Source of the DNA: an uncultured Lachnospiraceae bacterium
GTDB taxonomy: Bacteria > Bacillota > Clostridia > Lachnospirales > Lachnospiraceae
DNA length: 34,029 nt
NCBI GenBank assembly: GCA_910589105.1
Contig: CAJUST010000025.1
Span: 1-34,029, forward strand
Direction: 5' to 3'
The position numbers were made by a program, and so were the translations under genes. This document shows, piece after piece, positions 15,801 to 23,195 of this stretch; within the stretch, counting starts at the first letter, position 1, and each line of letters begins with the position of its first letter. The notes below the pieces were generated by a model. It saw nothing but the letters and a program-made list of their open reading frames with translations, was not told the DNA's origin and made no database searches.

Positions 15801-16277
15801 CGCCGTCTCTTTCGCTTCTTCATAAAACCCGCGCGCAAGGTTCCTCTGCACCTCGCCCGCTAAACACGCGCTTAACGCAATCAGCCCCTCATGGTATGTT
15901 TCAAGCAGCTCCATATCCACCCTCGGCTTGTAATAATACCCGTCTACAAATCCGCGTGAAACGATTTTCATTAGATTTCCATAGCCCTGATTATTTTCCG
16001 CCAAAAGCACCAGATGATAGTACCTGTCTTCTCCATGCGCCGTTTCCCTGTCAAAACGGGAGTTTGGCGCAACATAGACTTCACAGCCTAATACCGGACG
16101 TATGCCCGCCGCTTTCGCCGCCTTATAAAACTCAATGACCCCATACATCACGCCATGATCCGTAATCGCCGCCGCCGTCTGGCCAAGCTCCTTTACCCTT
16201 GCGACGTATTCTGATATTTTGTTGGAGCCGTCTAACAGACTGTACTCTGTGTGTACATGTAAATGTGTAAATGCCAT
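12804..16277 (-). CDS. dnaE: DNA polymerase III subunit alpha (DnaE)
   Basis: This replicative polymerase of 1157 residues belongs to the C family. It has an N-terminal PHP domain (FTHLHVHTEYSLLDG, then TDHGVMYG, GCEVYVAP, ALSACLAGE and TNDVHYT). The palm has GPGRGSAAGS (355-364) and the catalytic aspartates Asp399 and Asp401 in PDIDVDF, plus Asp550 in LKMDFLGLRT. A helix-hairpin-helix region (about 850) and an OB-fold (about 1000-1080) follow. The PHP metal-ligand residues appear intact, unlike in E. coli, so PHP-dependent proofreading is possible. No DnaQ-type exonuclease insert is present, which distinguishes it from PolC. A GGAG element precedes the ATG. The gene begins 21 bases after the hybrid kinase, and no separate promoter is obvious in that gap. 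Confidence 0.96.
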   Translation of the reverse strand: MAFTHLHVHTEYSLLDGSNKISEYVARVKELGQTAAAITDHGVMYGVIEFYKAAKAAGIRPVLGCEVYVAPNSRFDRETAHGEDRYYHLVLLAENNQGYGNLMKIVSRGFVDGYYYKPRVDMELLETYHEGLIALSACLAGEVQRNLARGFYEEAKETARRYQSCFGEGNFFLELQDHGLAQQQLVNQQLLRLSKDTGIELVATNDVHYTYQEDETPHDILLCLQTGKKLSDENRMRYEGGQYYVKSEEEMKKLFPYAMEAVENTQKIADRCQVEIEFGVTKLPDFPVPDGFTTYGYLEKLCYDGLKDRYPVLTQELKDRLEYELKVIRDMGYVEYFLIVWDYIRFAREQGISVGPGRGSAAGSIVSYSIGITNIDPIRYNLIFERFLNPERVSMPDIDVDFCFERRQEVIDYVIKKYGKECVTLIITFGTLAARGVIRDVGRVMDMPYAFVDSIAKNVPNELGITIEKALKMNPELRGLYENDESVRQLIDMSKRLEGLPRHSSTHAAGVVISQKPMEEYVPLARGIDGMITTQFTMTTIEELGLLKMDFLGLRTLTVLKNTADLVEKNHSVKMDIDRISFDDKRVLESLGTGRTEGVFQLESAGMRNFMKELKPQNLEDIIAGIALYRPGPMDFIPSYIRGKNSAGQIVYDCPQLEPILSPTYGCIVYQEQVMQIVRDLAGYTLGRSDLVRRAMSKKKQSVMEQERKNFVYGNPEENVPGCIANGIDEKVANKIYDEMIDFAKYAFNKSHAAAYAVIAYQTAYLKYYYPLEYMASLMTSVQDHVVKVSEYILTCRRLGIEILSPDINEGEGRFSVSNNSIRYGISAIKSVGRPVIEGIIEEREAGGPFTSITDFLKRMGGKEMNKRAVENLIKAGACDCLPGCRQQKMLVFGKIMDGIHQEKRHSMAGQMSLFDFVSKEERKDYEISLPNVGEYDKETLLGFEKEVLGVYISGHPLEEYESRWRKNITAVTSDFLLDEETNETKVKDGETVLVGGMITEKTIKYTKTNQQMAFLTIEDLVGTVEAVVFPRDYERNQALIQPEAKVFIRGRANVEEEKNGKVICEKVYSFDDVKRELWIQFADKEAFETQEETLYGVIADSDGADAIVVYLADRKAMKRLPASKNVEITSALIQTLADAFGKNNIKVVEKAIENRR

Positions 16278-16298
16278 GGAACTACTCCGTTTCTATTT

Positions 16299-18881
16299 TC
16301 ATCGAATGATTTCCGCCAAAACTTCAAACAGTTTCTCCGTGTCAATCGGTTTCGCCAGATGCCCGTTCATGCCCGCTTCGATTGCCGCCCGCCTGTCTTC
16401 CTCAAACGCATTTGCCGTCATCGCTATAATCGGAATGGAAGCCAGCTCTTTTTCATTCAGGGCGCGTATCGCCTTCGTCGCTTCATACCCGTCCATCTGT
16501 GGCATCTGCACGTCCATTAAAATCAGGTCATACTGCCCTTTTTCCGATACACGGACCTTTTCTACCGCAATGGAACCGTCTTCCGCCTCCTCTATCTCAA
16601 ATCCGGCGTCCGTCAGTATCGCCTGCGCAATCTCACGGTTTAACTCATTGTCTTCTACAAGTAAAATCCGCCTGCCCGCAAAATCCGGTGCTATTGCATC
16701 ATCCCGCTGATCCGGCATCGCCACTTGCTGCCCCAGCGCCCGCGACAGAGCCGCCTTTAGATCCGACATAAATACAGGTTTATTGCAAAACGCGTTTACG
16801 CCTGCCGCCCTTGCCTCCGTTTCTATCTGCGTCCAGTCATACGCCGTCATAATCAGGATTGGCGCCGTCTGGCCGACTGCCGCGCGTATCTGCCTTGCCA
16901 CTTCAATCCCGCCTAAATCCGGCAGGCGCCAGTCTATAATATATACGCCAAACGCTTCCTGCATACTGTCCGCCTGTTTCGCCCGAAGCACCGCTTCTTT
17001 GCCCGACATTGTCCATTCCGACTGCATCCCGAATTTCACAAGCATCCGCGTCGCCGCGTCGCAGGCGTCAAAATCATCGTCAACCACCAATGCGCGCACG
17101 CCTTCTAACTGCGCAAACCTAACCGGATCTTTCTGCGTTTCTAAAAGCTTAAGGTTTACTTCTATAATAAATTCCGTCCCCTTATCCGGCTCGGTTTTCA
17201 CTTCAATCGTCCCATTCATCAAATCTATGATATTTTTTGTAATTGTCATTCCAAGCCCTGTGCCCTGAATGCCGCTGACTGTTGAAGTCCGTTCCCGTTC
17301 AAAAGGCGCAAAGACTTTTTGGGCAAATTCCTGCGTCATGCCGATTCCCGTATCTCTGACGCGGATCACATATGCCCCATAGCCTTCCGGCGCTTCCTGC
17401 TTCTGCTCTATGCGGACAGAAATTTTCCCGCCCGCCGGCGTGAATTTAATGGCATTGCCCAATAAATTTAAAAAGACTTGGTTCATACGGAGTTTATCGC
17501 AGTACACGTCTTCGTTTACCACATCTACCGCATCCATCAGAAGATTTAACTGTTTATTCTGCACCTGCCCTAATATAATGCTGTTTAAATCGTGCAAAAG
17601 CTCTGGAAGGTTGCACTCCGCTTCTTCTAATTGTATTTTTCCGCTTTCAATCCGGCTCATCTCCAGCACATCATTGATTAGCGCAAGAAGATGGTTGCTG
17701 GAAGCAAGGATTTTTGCCAGATAGTCCCGAATCCGCTGTGGATTTTCCATATTTTTAATCGCAAGATTTGTAAAACCAATAATTGCGTTCATCGGCGTCC
17801 GGATATCATGGGACATATTGGACAAAAACACGCTTTTCGCTTTACTGCTTTCTTCCGCCTGTATTTTTTCAAAACGCAGCCTGTCATTGCGTCTGCGCAT
17901 GGAAAGATACAGATGGAACAAGCCTCCCAGCATAAGAAGGATCAAAAAAAGCTGTATCAGGCTGTTTCTGGTAAGCGTCCTGCGGATTTTATCCACGCTT
18001 GCGCTAATGAGGTCATAATGGAGCGTCGTCACAATATGCCATTTTGTGCCTTCAATCGGCATGTAGTATGTATAATGAAGCACGCCTTTTAGGTTATAAA
18101 CCGCCATGCCGTTTTTGCCTTCAGACAAATCTTTTTTCCACTGTATCAAAGAAGTCCCGTCTTCAAAAACAGCTTCCTGCCCCAATGTGGAAAACAGATT
18201 GCTGTTATCTTCCAAATGCGCATGTTCCGTCCGGACAATATAACTGCCGTCTGACATAATGACATTGCTAAATGATTCCCCCGTACCCTCGTCATAGGAT
18301 AATTTATCCGCCACAGAATCAGCCAAGATGCCAGCGACCGCCGTTACAAGCCGTTTTCCCTGAAAAAGCCTTTCTTCTATCGGAACGCTTATCATTACCA
18401 GATTAGCGTTTCCCATGCTCTGGTCAAACGAAATCATAGGCTTTAGCGCGCAGGAACTAAGAAAGCTGAATTTAGAAATTCCCGAAAATGTGGAATCTTT
18501 GGTATAAACGTCGCCCTGTTCGTCCACCAAAGCCATAAAATCAAATTGATTGACTGTCTGCATCTGATTTAAAAACATACGCATTGCCTCTTGGTCTTTT
18601 AAATCCGCATCTAAAAGCGCATGAATGGTAACTGACAGTTGTTTGACATGGCTTTCAAGCGTTTCATTCAGTTGCTTTTCCTGCTGTGTCGTCAGTTCTT
18701 GCAGATACTGTCTGCTAATCTCATAAACTGTTTTTTCCGTCGCCGCCTGAGAGCTTCTTAAAAGCTGCCATGTAGAACAGACAACCGCCGCCAGCAAAAG
18801 AAAAAGAGTCGGAGCCAAAAATTTCCTGAACTTCTTTTTGCCTTCTTCCGTTTTCGTTTTGATATGAGGTTCTTCTTTCAT
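16299..18881 (-). CDS. Hybrid sensor histidine kinase with Cache-like sensor and two receiver domains
   Basis: This membrane-bound signalling protein has 860 residues. In order: a transmembrane helix (about 21-42), an extracellular Cache-like sensor (about 45-300, ending GTKWHIVTTLHYDL), a second helix (308-328), a HisKA domain with phospho-acceptor His358 (SHDIRTPMNAIIGF), and an HATPase with the N box around Asn476 and the G boxes DTGIGM and GTGLGM. Two receiver domains follow: REC1 with phospho-acceptor Asp650 and Lys701, and REC2 with Asp790, Thr822 and Lys844. There is no Hpt or DNA-binding output domain, so the phosphate must pass to a partner outside the window. The ATG is 3 bases after the stop of the lipoprotein gene, with AGGAGG 14 bases upstream. 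The pair is therefore very likely a functional unit. Confidence 0.93.
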   Translation of the reverse strand: MKEEPHIKTKTEEGKKKFRKFLAPTLFLLLAAVVCSTWQLLRSSQAATEKTVYEISRQYLQELTTQQEKQLNETLESHVKQLSVTIHALLDADLKDQEAMRMFLNQMQTVNQFDFMALVDEQGDVYTKDSTFSGISKFSFLSSCALKPMISFDQSMGNANLVMISVPIEERLFQGKRLVTAVAGILADSVADKLSYDEGTGESFSNVIMSDGSYIVRTEHAHLEDNSNLFSTLGQEAVFEDGTSLIQWKKDLSEGKNGMAVYNLKGVLHYTYYMPIEGTKWHIVTTLHYDLISASVDKIRRTLTRNSLIQLFLILLMLGGLFHLYLSMRRRNDRLRFEKIQAEESSKAKSVFLSNMSHDIRTPMNAIIGFTNLAIKNMENPQRIRDYLAKILASSNHLLALINDVLEMSRIESGKIQLEEAECNLPELLHDLNSIILGQVQNKQLNLLMDAVDVVNEDVYCDKLRMNQVFLNLLGNAIKFTPAGGKISVRIEQKQEAPEGYGAYVIRVRDTGIGMTQEFAQKVFAPFERERTSTVSGIQGTGLGMTITKNIIDLMNGTIEVKTEPDKGTEFIIEVNLKLLETQKDPVRFAQLEGVRALVVDDDFDACDAATRMLVKFGMQSEWTMSGKEAVLRAKQADSMQEAFGVYIIDWRLPDLGGIEVARQIRAAVGQTAPILIMTAYDWTQIETEARAAGVNAFCNKPVFMSDLKAALSRALGQQVAMPDQRDDAIAPDFAGRRILLVEDNELNREIAQAILTDAGFEIEEAEDGSIAVEKVRVSEKGQYDLILMDVQMPQMDGYEATKAIRALNEKELASIPIIAMTANAFEEDRRAAIEAGMNGHLAKPIDTEKLFEVLAEIIR

Positions 18882-18884
18882 CGC

Positions 18885-20882
18885 TTACTGACTGGCCTCC
18901 TGTATGATAATCCGCCCTTCTAAGGCAGGACTTATGGTTTCCTCACTATGGTTCCTAAAATACGCGACAAGCGCATCGGCATAGGTCTTTTTAGTGTCTT
19001 TTACCATATCCGCGTCCGCCGCTTTCTCCAAAGTGTCATCAAAGACATTTAACATCGCATAGCCGTCCCCGCCGTCCGAATATCCGTCCCTTCCACATAA
19101 GTAACTGTTGACTGCAATGCGGTAAATCTTATCTTTTTCAATCGGGGAACCGTCTTTTAACGACGCTTCCTGCAAAACGGCCAACGCCGGCTTCGGATTA
19201 TCTTTGTCGCTTATATCCTCTTTTGATTTGTCTACGGTAACTTTATATTTTATTCCGCTCACCTGCAAAAAACGCCCTTTTGGCACATCTTGGTAATAAA
19301 TTCCCGCAATGCTGTGTTCTAACATTTGATACAGCGTCTCTCCCGTCACGTCTAATACTACGATGGTGTCTTCAAACGGACAGACTGCCGCAAGGTCACT
19401 AACGTAAACGTCTCCGGCATAAAGGGACGAGCGGATCGCTCCCCCATTGACAAAAGCAATGTCCACACCTGCCAGCTCCGCTACAGAATCGGCGGCCAGA
19501 TTGCCAAGCGCCGTCTCACGTTTCCGTGTATTATATGCTTCATAGAGCAGATCGTTCTCCACAGAACCAATCAGCGTATAATCCTCAGAATAGCTTTCCG
19601 CCCCGTTTTTGTTCATCTGATCTACCGATTTTAACGCTTCTGAAAGTTCCATATCCCCCATACACGCTTTTATGACATTCGTCCCAAGAAGCCAGAGAAT
19701 ATTAGAATCAAAGCGGTTTAGATGATATACATGGCCGGAGCTTACATAACGGTCTAAACCGGAATTGGACACACAGGCGCTTTCCACTTGTTCCGTTAAA
19801 TAGGAAGCGTCGCTTTCCGTGTCTTTTAAGATAGCCGCCTGCCCTTTTTGGCTTGCAAACAATTCCAAAACCCGCAATATGGCGTCCAGCTTTTTCTCAT
19901 CTTCCGCCGCATCAGAATTAACGCCAAGATAAGCGGCGGGCGACGCCGCCACCCATGGCTCATTGCCTTTCCCGCTTAAAAAGGGAATCATAACAAATTC
20001 ATCTTTTACATTTGCCGCGCGGATTGAATGGAGAACGGAACTATATCCATAGCAGGCAGCCAGCTTCCGCTCAGCCATACGCTGCGTAACGGACATTGCG
20101 TTTTTTTGCTGAATATCCAAATAAATGCGGGACGGGTCCATATATCCTTCTTTGGCCAGCGAAATAAAAAAAGAGAGCGGTTCTTCCAATGTCCCTTCTG
20201 CGTTTGCTTTTTTTTCGATAAAATCATTTGTCCAGCGCTCACCGTCCATCGTGCCCAAAAAGTCAGGCGTCATTGCGCTGACAATCAGCTCACTGACAGA
20301 CATATTGTCCATATCCGCCGCCGCAAAGACAAACCCATCTTTATCCACGCCAACGCCTTTTGCCTTTGCCGCCGCAAAAAACTCTTTTAATTCCTGCTGG
20401 CTTTCCGGCAGTTTCATCCCAAGCTCCCCGGCAAGCGTTTTATTTATAATTAAGCTTTTATACACACAGGGCATGGGCAGCCAGACTGTCTTGCCGTCTC
20501 TTTGGACTGGCTCCATTACGGCGCTTGCAAAATCTGTCGTAAAAGAATTCGCGCTTAAATCCAGCAAATAGTTTGAGACTTCCCCGCTTGGCATGGAAGA
20601 AAAAACCAGATCCTTCCCATGGCCGTTTTTCAGACGGCGCAGGGCGTCACTGTTATAAGTGGAAACGCTTCCCTGCTCAATCTGAAGGTCAATGTCGTCA
20701 TACGCAGCTTCCACAAGCAATTCAAACTCAGGCAGCGGCGTATAATACAAAGCCGTAACAACTGTTTTAGCGCCGTCTTTCGACGTCTGGATTTTGGCAG
20801 TTCCCAAATGGCAGGCAGACAGACTACACAGGCTAATTAAAAACGCCCCTAAAAAAAATATCCCCGTTACTTTCTTTTTCAT
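18885..20882 (-). CDS. Lipoprotein fusing an extracellular solute-binding protein to a 5'-nucleotidase C-terminal domain
   Basis: This 665-residue exported lipoprotein has a signal peptide with lipobox LSAC (Cys24). Residues 38-425 look like a type 1 solute-binding protein: KTVWLPMPCVYKSLIINKTL, an ELGMKLPES hinge segment, and an ASPAAYLGVN stretch. Residues about 438-640 are a 5'-nucleotidase C-terminal domain with ETALGNLAADS, NGGAIRSS (479-486), VCPFEDT, FLQVSG and GGDGY (604-608). The metallophosphoesterase half that carries catalysis in UshA/CD73-type enzymes is missing, and no metal-binding NHE-type motif is seen. It should therefore bind, not hydrolyse, a nucleotide- or sugar-like ligand. 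AGGAGG lies 7 bases before the ATG. No permease genes are adjacent; the next gene is a hybrid histidine kinase, so a sensory rather than transport role is likely. Confidence 0.85.
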   Translation of the reverse strand: MKKKVTGIFFLGAFLISLCSLSACHLGTAKIQTSKDGAKTVVTALYYTPLPEFELLVEAAYDDIDLQIEQGSVSTYNSDALRRLKNGHGKDLVFSSMPSGEVSNYLLDLSANSFTTDFASAVMEPVQRDGKTVWLPMPCVYKSLIINKTLAGELGMKLPESQQELKEFFAAAKAKGVGVDKDGFVFAAADMDNMSVSELIVSAMTPDFLGTMDGERWTNDFIEKKANAEGTLEEPLSFFISLAKEGYMDPSRIYLDIQQKNAMSVTQRMAERKLAACYGYSSVLHSIRAANVKDEFVMIPFLSGKGNEPWVAASPAAYLGVNSDAAEDEKKLDAILRVLELFASQKGQAAILKDTESDASYLTEQVESACVSNSGLDRYVSSGHVYHLNRFDSNILWLLGTNVIKACMGDMELSEALKSVDQMNKNGAESYSEDYTLIGSVENDLLYEAYNTRKRETALGNLAADSVAELAGVDIAFVNGGAIRSSLYAGDVYVSDLAAVCPFEDTIVVLDVTGETLYQMLEHSIAGIYYQDVPKGRFLQVSGIKYKVTVDKSKEDISDKDNPKPALAVLQEASLKDGSPIEKDKIYRIAVNSYLCGRDGYSDGGDGYAMLNVFDDTLEKAADADMVKDTKKTYADALVAYFRNHSEETISPALEGRIIIQEASQ

Positions 20883-20940
20883 ATTCTCGCCTCCTAAACC
20901 GACGGCTTTTTTGGCTTTCCCTACTTAAAATATTTTATAA

Positions 20941-20969
20941 ATTTTATCAAATATAAATTAGGAAGTCAA
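20941..20969 (-). promoter_or_regulatory. Promoter of the lipoprotein-hybrid kinase operon
   Basis: On the minus strand TTGACT (20964-20969) and TAAAAT (20941-20946) are separated by 17 bases, with TG just before the -10 element. The first ATG is about 60 bases downstream. With gaps of only 3 and 21 bases downstream, this may also be a promoter for dnaE and pfkA. Confidence 0.7.
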
Positions 20970-21088
20970 GGGAAGAAGCGGGCTTGGCGCACGGCAGACG
21001 CAGAAGACAGTGAGGCGTTTTCCATAAAGCAAAATCCGGAAGGAAAAAAATGGACTGCATCACTTTTCATAATTTCTTAAGATTCTTC

Positions 21089-21117
21089 TGGACTTATATT
21101 TTAGAAACATATATAAT
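21089..21117 (+). promoter_or_regulatory. Candidate promoter of the chemoreceptor gene
   Basis: TGGACT (21089-21094) and a perfect TATAAT (21112-21117) are 17 bases apart. It would leave an untranslated leader of about 165 bases. No flagellar sigma-D type promoter was recognised. Confidence 0.5.
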
Positions 21118-21289
21118 GAAATTATTAAATATAACTTAAGATTTAAGATATTGCGATGCTTTGCTAAATTATTCCATATTTCGTTTTTGGAACATGTATT
21201 TTGCATTTTGAGGAAAATGCCATTCAATATACTATTTAAATTAGTTTCGTTAATGCTTAATACTTAAGAAAAACGAAAGGTGGGTTTTT

Positions 21290-23110
21290 ATGAAAAAGAA
21301 AACTGGAACAAAACCTAAAGGAAGAAAAGGCTTAAAAAGCCTAACGGCTATGCTGATTTTGATTATCTGTATTTTAGTTTCCATTCCAACGATTGGGCTG
21401 GCATGCCTTGGCGTTTATTATCTGAGGCAGTCAATGGACGAGTCGTCGGAACTTTATGCAACGGCTATGACGAACGGCTTTGCAACCGAAATCAAATCCC
21501 AAGTCCAAGGCGCGATCGCTGTAGCGCAAAACTATTATGACCGGAGCCAAAACGGGGAATTGACGGAAAAAGAAGCGCAGAAAATGGCGGCTGACTGCAT
21601 CCGGTCCATGCGTTATAAAGACGATGCTTCCGGTTACATTTGGATTGACGGAGAGGATTACACGCTTGTCGCGCATCCAATCCTGACGGATCAGGAAGGC
21701 GAAAACCGGTATGATTTGACGGATCAAAACGGCGTAACGGTTACGCAGAATATCGTTTCCACTGCAAAAGAAGGCGGAGGGTACAATGAATTTTATTTTA
21801 CGAAATCAGACGGCGTGACAGTCGCTCCAAAACTTGCGTATTCTGAAATGTTTGAGCCTTGGGGCTGGGCAGTCGCTACCGGAAACTATATCGACGATAT
21901 GAATGCAAAGATTGACGCGCAGCAAGACAACATTGAAAAAGAATTTTCCAAGATGCTTTTGATTTACGGCGCTGCGGCAGTGGTTATGCTGTTTGGCGCG
22001 CTGGCGGTTTCGGCGTTAAGCGGCCTTAAGATTACAAAAGGCATTAAAATTGTGGAAGGACACCTAAGACAATCGGCTGTAGGCGATTTAAGCTTCAGCG
22101 TTGAGCCGGAACTGCTGCGCCGCGCAGATGAAATCGGGGAAATGGCACGTTCCTTAGATAATGTAAGGGAGTCCTTAGCGGCTATGCTTGGCAGCGTGCT
22201 CCATACAGGAAAGGCGCTCAATGAAAGCAGTGAAAAGTTCAGCGAAAAGTTCGGATATATTTCCGACAGCATCCAAAATACGAATCAGGCGATTGAAGAT
22301 CTTGCTCAGGGAGCGACCAGCCAAGCGAATGAGACGGAAACGGTAAACCAGAAAATAGTGGAGCTTGGCAGCGTCATTGAAGTGGAAAAAACAGGCGTCC
22401 AGAAATTAGAGGAAGCCGTATCCGCTATGTCGGCGCATTCCGCAGGCGCTTCCGACAGTATCCAGGAACTGGATAAGATTACAAAAGTAACGACGGAAAC
22501 GATACATATGGTATCGGAACAGACAAACAAAAACAACGATTCCGCCGCAGACATCAACAAAACCATAGAAATCATTAAAGGCCTTGCGGCGCAGACGAAC
22601 CTGCTTTCACTGAATGCAAGCATTGAAGCGGCAAGAGCCGGAGATGCGGGCAGAGGATTTTCTGTTGTGGCGGAAGAAATCCGCAACCTTTCGGAAGAAT
22701 CCTCCGGCAATGCGCAAATGATTGAAGGAATTGTAAAAGAGCTTGTCAACAATGTGGAAGTGTCCGTCAGCAAAATGCAGGAAGTTACGCAAAACGTCTT
22801 AAAACAGCAAAAATGCCTAAATGAGACGAGAGAAGCCTTTAAGCATTTAAGCGAAGAAGTTGCAATGGTTGAAGAAGTCACGAAAGAGCTTGGCGGGCAG
22901 ACGGAAATTTTAAGTTCCTTAAAACAAATCGTAACGGATTCCGTCAACAGCCTTGCCAGCGTCGTGGAAGAAAGCGCCGCATCTACAGAAGAAACAAGCG
23001 CCAGCATGACGCTCCTTTCCCAGACGATTGGGGAATGTACGGAAGATACGAAAGGGCTTGTGGAATTAAGCCACCGCCAAAGCGAGCAGGCGAATAAATT
23101 CCAACTATAA
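21290..23110 (+). CDS. Methyl-accepting chemotaxis protein with single Cache sensor
   Basis: This membrane chemoreceptor of 606 residues signals to CheA/CheW. A basic N-terminus leads into helix one (about 18-42). The extracellular single-Cache domain runs from about 50 to 215, with SGYIWIDGEDYTLVAHPILT and EPWGWAVATGNYIDDM. Helix two (222-245), a HAMP linker (246-300) and a long signalling coiled coil follow. The hairpin tip GLAAQTNLLSLNASIEAARAG (431-451) is the most conserved part of all chemoreceptors. The sensor resembles those for small carboxylates or similar solutes, but the ligand is unknown. AGGTGG lies 6 bases before the ATG. It is transcribed divergently from the solute-binding lipoprotein and hybrid kinase and could share their stimulus. 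Its presence suggests a motile organism. Confidence 0.94.
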   Translation: MKKKTGTKPKGRKGLKSLTAMLILIICILVSIPTIGLACLGVYYLRQSMDESSELYATAMTNGFATEIKSQVQGAIAVAQNYYDRSQNGELTEKEAQKMAADCIRSMRYKDDASGYIWIDGEDYTLVAHPILTDQEGENRYDLTDQNGVTVTQNIVSTAKEGGGYNEFYFTKSDGVTVAPKLAYSEMFEPWGWAVATGNYIDDMNAKIDAQQDNIEKEFSKMLLIYGAAAVVMLFGALAVSALSGLKITKGIKIVEGHLRQSAVGDLSFSVEPELLRRADEIGEMARSLDNVRESLAAMLGSVLHTGKALNESSEKFSEKFGYISDSIQNTNQAIEDLAQGATSQANETETVNQKIVELGSVIEVEKTGVQKLEEAVSAMSAHSAGASDSIQELDKITKVTTETIHMVSEQTNKNNDSAADINKTIEIIKGLAAQTNLLSLNASIEAARAGDAGRGFSVVAEEIRNLSEESSGNAQMIEGIVKELVNNVEVSVSKMQEVTQNVLKQQKCLNETREAFKHLSEEVAMVEEVTKELGGQTEILSSLKQIVTDSVNSLASVVEESAASTEETSASMTLLSQTIGECTEDTKGLVELSHRQSEQANKFQL

Positions 23111-23123
23111 TTACATATAAATG

Positions 23124-23182
23124 AAAAAGCCAAAGGCCATCAGCAGTGTTTCACAACGCCGAAAGCCTTTGGCTTTTCTTTT
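23124..23182. terminator. Terminator between the converging chemoreceptor and MATE genes
   Basis: AAAAGCCAAAGGC (23125-23137) pairs perfectly with GCCTTTGGCTTTT (23165-23177) around a 27-base loop, and a T-rich run follows on the plus strand. On the minus strand a shorter run of five T residues follows, so it can serve both genes. Confidence 0.8.
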
Positions 23183-23195
23183 TTCCCCAACTCTC

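Larger units (their letters stand above)
20883..21289. other. Divergent regulatory region between the lipoprotein/kinase pair and the chemoreceptor
   Basis: This 407-base AT-rich gap holds the leftward lipoprotein promoter and a rightward chemoreceptor promoter. The hexamer CTTAAG occurs three times (21076, 21135, 21263), and a 7-bp hairpin GCATTTT-GAGG-AAAATGC lies near 21203-21220. A 29-codon frame at 21050 overlaps the rightward promoter and is not convincing. Confidence 0.6.

Noticed and set aside
21050..21139. 29-codon rightward frame with AAGGA before ATG
   Set aside because: It overlaps the candidate chemoreceptor promoter, has no convincing hydrophobic or domain pattern, and has no promoter of its own. 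Chance is the simpler reading.
21120..21289. Cyclic-di-GMP or other riboswitch in the long chemoreceptor leader
   Set aside because: The conserved core segments of GEMM-type riboswitches are not present. The leader is AT-rich with only a small 7-bp hairpin.
22306..23133. Long leftward frame of 275 codons opposite the chemoreceptor
   Set aside because: It is antisense to the signalling coiled coil, whose biased codon pattern yields open antisense frames. Its product is low-complexity Ser/Thr-rich and matches no family.
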